NCBI RefSeq assembly: GCF_000346465.2
Contig: NC_034015.1
Coordinates: 11,818,637-11,882,636, forward strand
Source of the DNA: Prunus persica
Lineage: Eukaryota > Streptophyta > Magnoliopsida > Rosales > Rosaceae
DNA length: 64,000 bases
Direction of reading: 5' to 3'
A model generated the notes under the pieces. The model was given only the letters and a program-made list of their open reading frames with translations, had not been told where the DNA came from and ran no database searches. This document shows positions 60,946-64,000 of this stretch, piece after piece. The position numbers and the translations under genes are program-made. Every line of letters starts with the position of its first letter. Within the stretch, counting starts at the first letter, position 1.

Positions 60946-61977
60946 AAGCTTTCGCCAACTCATCCAATGAATACTGCAATAATACGTTATTATCCTAGGA
61001 ATGTGGCTTCAGTGATTATGGGATGTGTAATTCTTCAATATTCACTAATGATCAAATTAGTTCCATAATATTTGCAACATGAAGGTTAAAAATATGTTTT
61101 CTAAATAAATACAACTTAAAAATTTTTAAGTTGATTAATGAAGTGTTAGTTGGATTGGCACATACTTATCGTGTGCTTCCAAATGATCCTGAATTTAAGT
61201 TCCTATGATACCTTCCTCCCCTTCTTAATTTTGACGAAAAAAAAAATTTCTTTAGATCGATTAGTAGGCATTTATCCTAAATCTTTTTGGTCGGTCTTGG
61301 CAACACAAAATGACGTAAAGCCCACGACAGTCGTAATTTAAAAGCCACTACAATGATAAAGCTTACTATGGGCATAAAGTCCTGAAAGGGAAAAAGTCTA
61401 CAACAAAACAACACATCCGTGAAGTGTTTATCAATTTAGTCAGTGTCACTTATTACCAATTATCATAGTGGCCAGTGGGATTGGAGCGTCGAGTTGTATA
61501 TGCGAGTGCAAGAGTCCTCTTACATCCAATTTTAGGTTTTTTTTTTTTTTTTTTTTGGATTTTTGGAGTTTTGTGAAAACATTTTGAAACCTGAGGGGGT
61601 GTTTGTGTAATTTCTAAGACCTTAGAAGATTTTGCAAAAACACAAAAAACCTCAAGAGGTGTTAGTATATATAACTCAAATTCGAGACAATTAGTCAAAA
61701 GACTAAAAACAAATGAGTAAACAAATGAGTTTCATAATTATGCGTATGTTGACACTCATCAAAGGATTAAAAATCAATGTTTAATTTTACAAGGGGGTTG
61801 AATAGAATTTGAATCTTATACAAGGACTAAAATTGAAATTATTGAAGGTGCACAAATATGGAATTTAAATTTTGTATATGTACACAAATTTGGAATCCCT
61901 AGTATTATTGTACATACATAAAATTCACATTATTGAATTAAATACAAATATTGAATGACGAATATGATCTGAAGTTT
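60946..61977. other. Spacer between copia D/LINE and GH1 copy 2
   Basis: Non-coding, including a T17 tract near 61540. 61060-61488 corresponds to the N gap at 32311-32459. The rest matches 32460-32945. Confidence 0.6.
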
Positions 61978-63981
<2,004 letters not shown>

Positions 63982-64000
63982 CTAAGAATTAAAACAAAAC

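Overview
This is a plant nuclear genomic window. It has AT-rich intergenic DNA, many short introns with GT-AG borders, plant gene families (dirigent proteins, defensin-like peptides, a GH1 beta-glucosidase, ribosomal protein L21, SR splicing factor SC35) and dense plant transposons (Ty1/copia, LTR elements primed by tRNA-iMet, LINE, SINE and MITE copies). Gene content fits a woody eudicot, possibly Rosaceae. That placement is inference; no diagnostic marker is present.

Layout. (1) 1-3.4 kb: the 5' part of a conserved gene of unknown function on the minus strand, with a complete 1.77 kb LTR retrotransposon in one intron. (2) 3.4-11.2 kb: two intronless dirigent genes, both on the minus strand, separated by AT-rich DNA, a minisatellite and tRNA-derived SINEs. 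(3) 11.2-19.6 kb: RPL21 (plus), a nine-cysteine defensin-like gene (plus) and the seven-exon SC35 gene (minus). (4) 19.9-26.4 kb: a 6.5 kb LTR element on the minus strand with a perfect 5 bp target duplication. It has no recognisable pol, carries a captured histone H4 fragment, and its 3' LTR lies about 300 bp upstream of SC35 in the same orientation. (5) 26.4-30.9 kb: gene-poor, with MITEs and a probable solo LTR. (6) 30.9-64 kb: a rearranged repeat cluster. Two nearly identical GH1 beta-glucosidase genes (32.9-35.9 kb and 62.0-64 kb, the second cut by the window end) lie 29,032 bp apart. Between them are four intact defensin-like genes and at least two relics, each intact gene having a copia LTR just upstream. 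Three copia copies share the same LINE insertion.

Main biological reading: a DEFL gene plus copia unit was multiplied by segmental duplication, and recombination between copia copies is a plausible route to the flanking GH1 duplication. A 149 bp N gap sits beside one GH1 copy, so a haplotype or assembly artefact must be excluded. GH1 copy 1 carries a 2 bp insertion in exon 3 that breaks the reading frame. Dirigent, GH1 and DEFL products are probably all secreted and linked to specialised metabolism or defence, but nothing shows that they act together.
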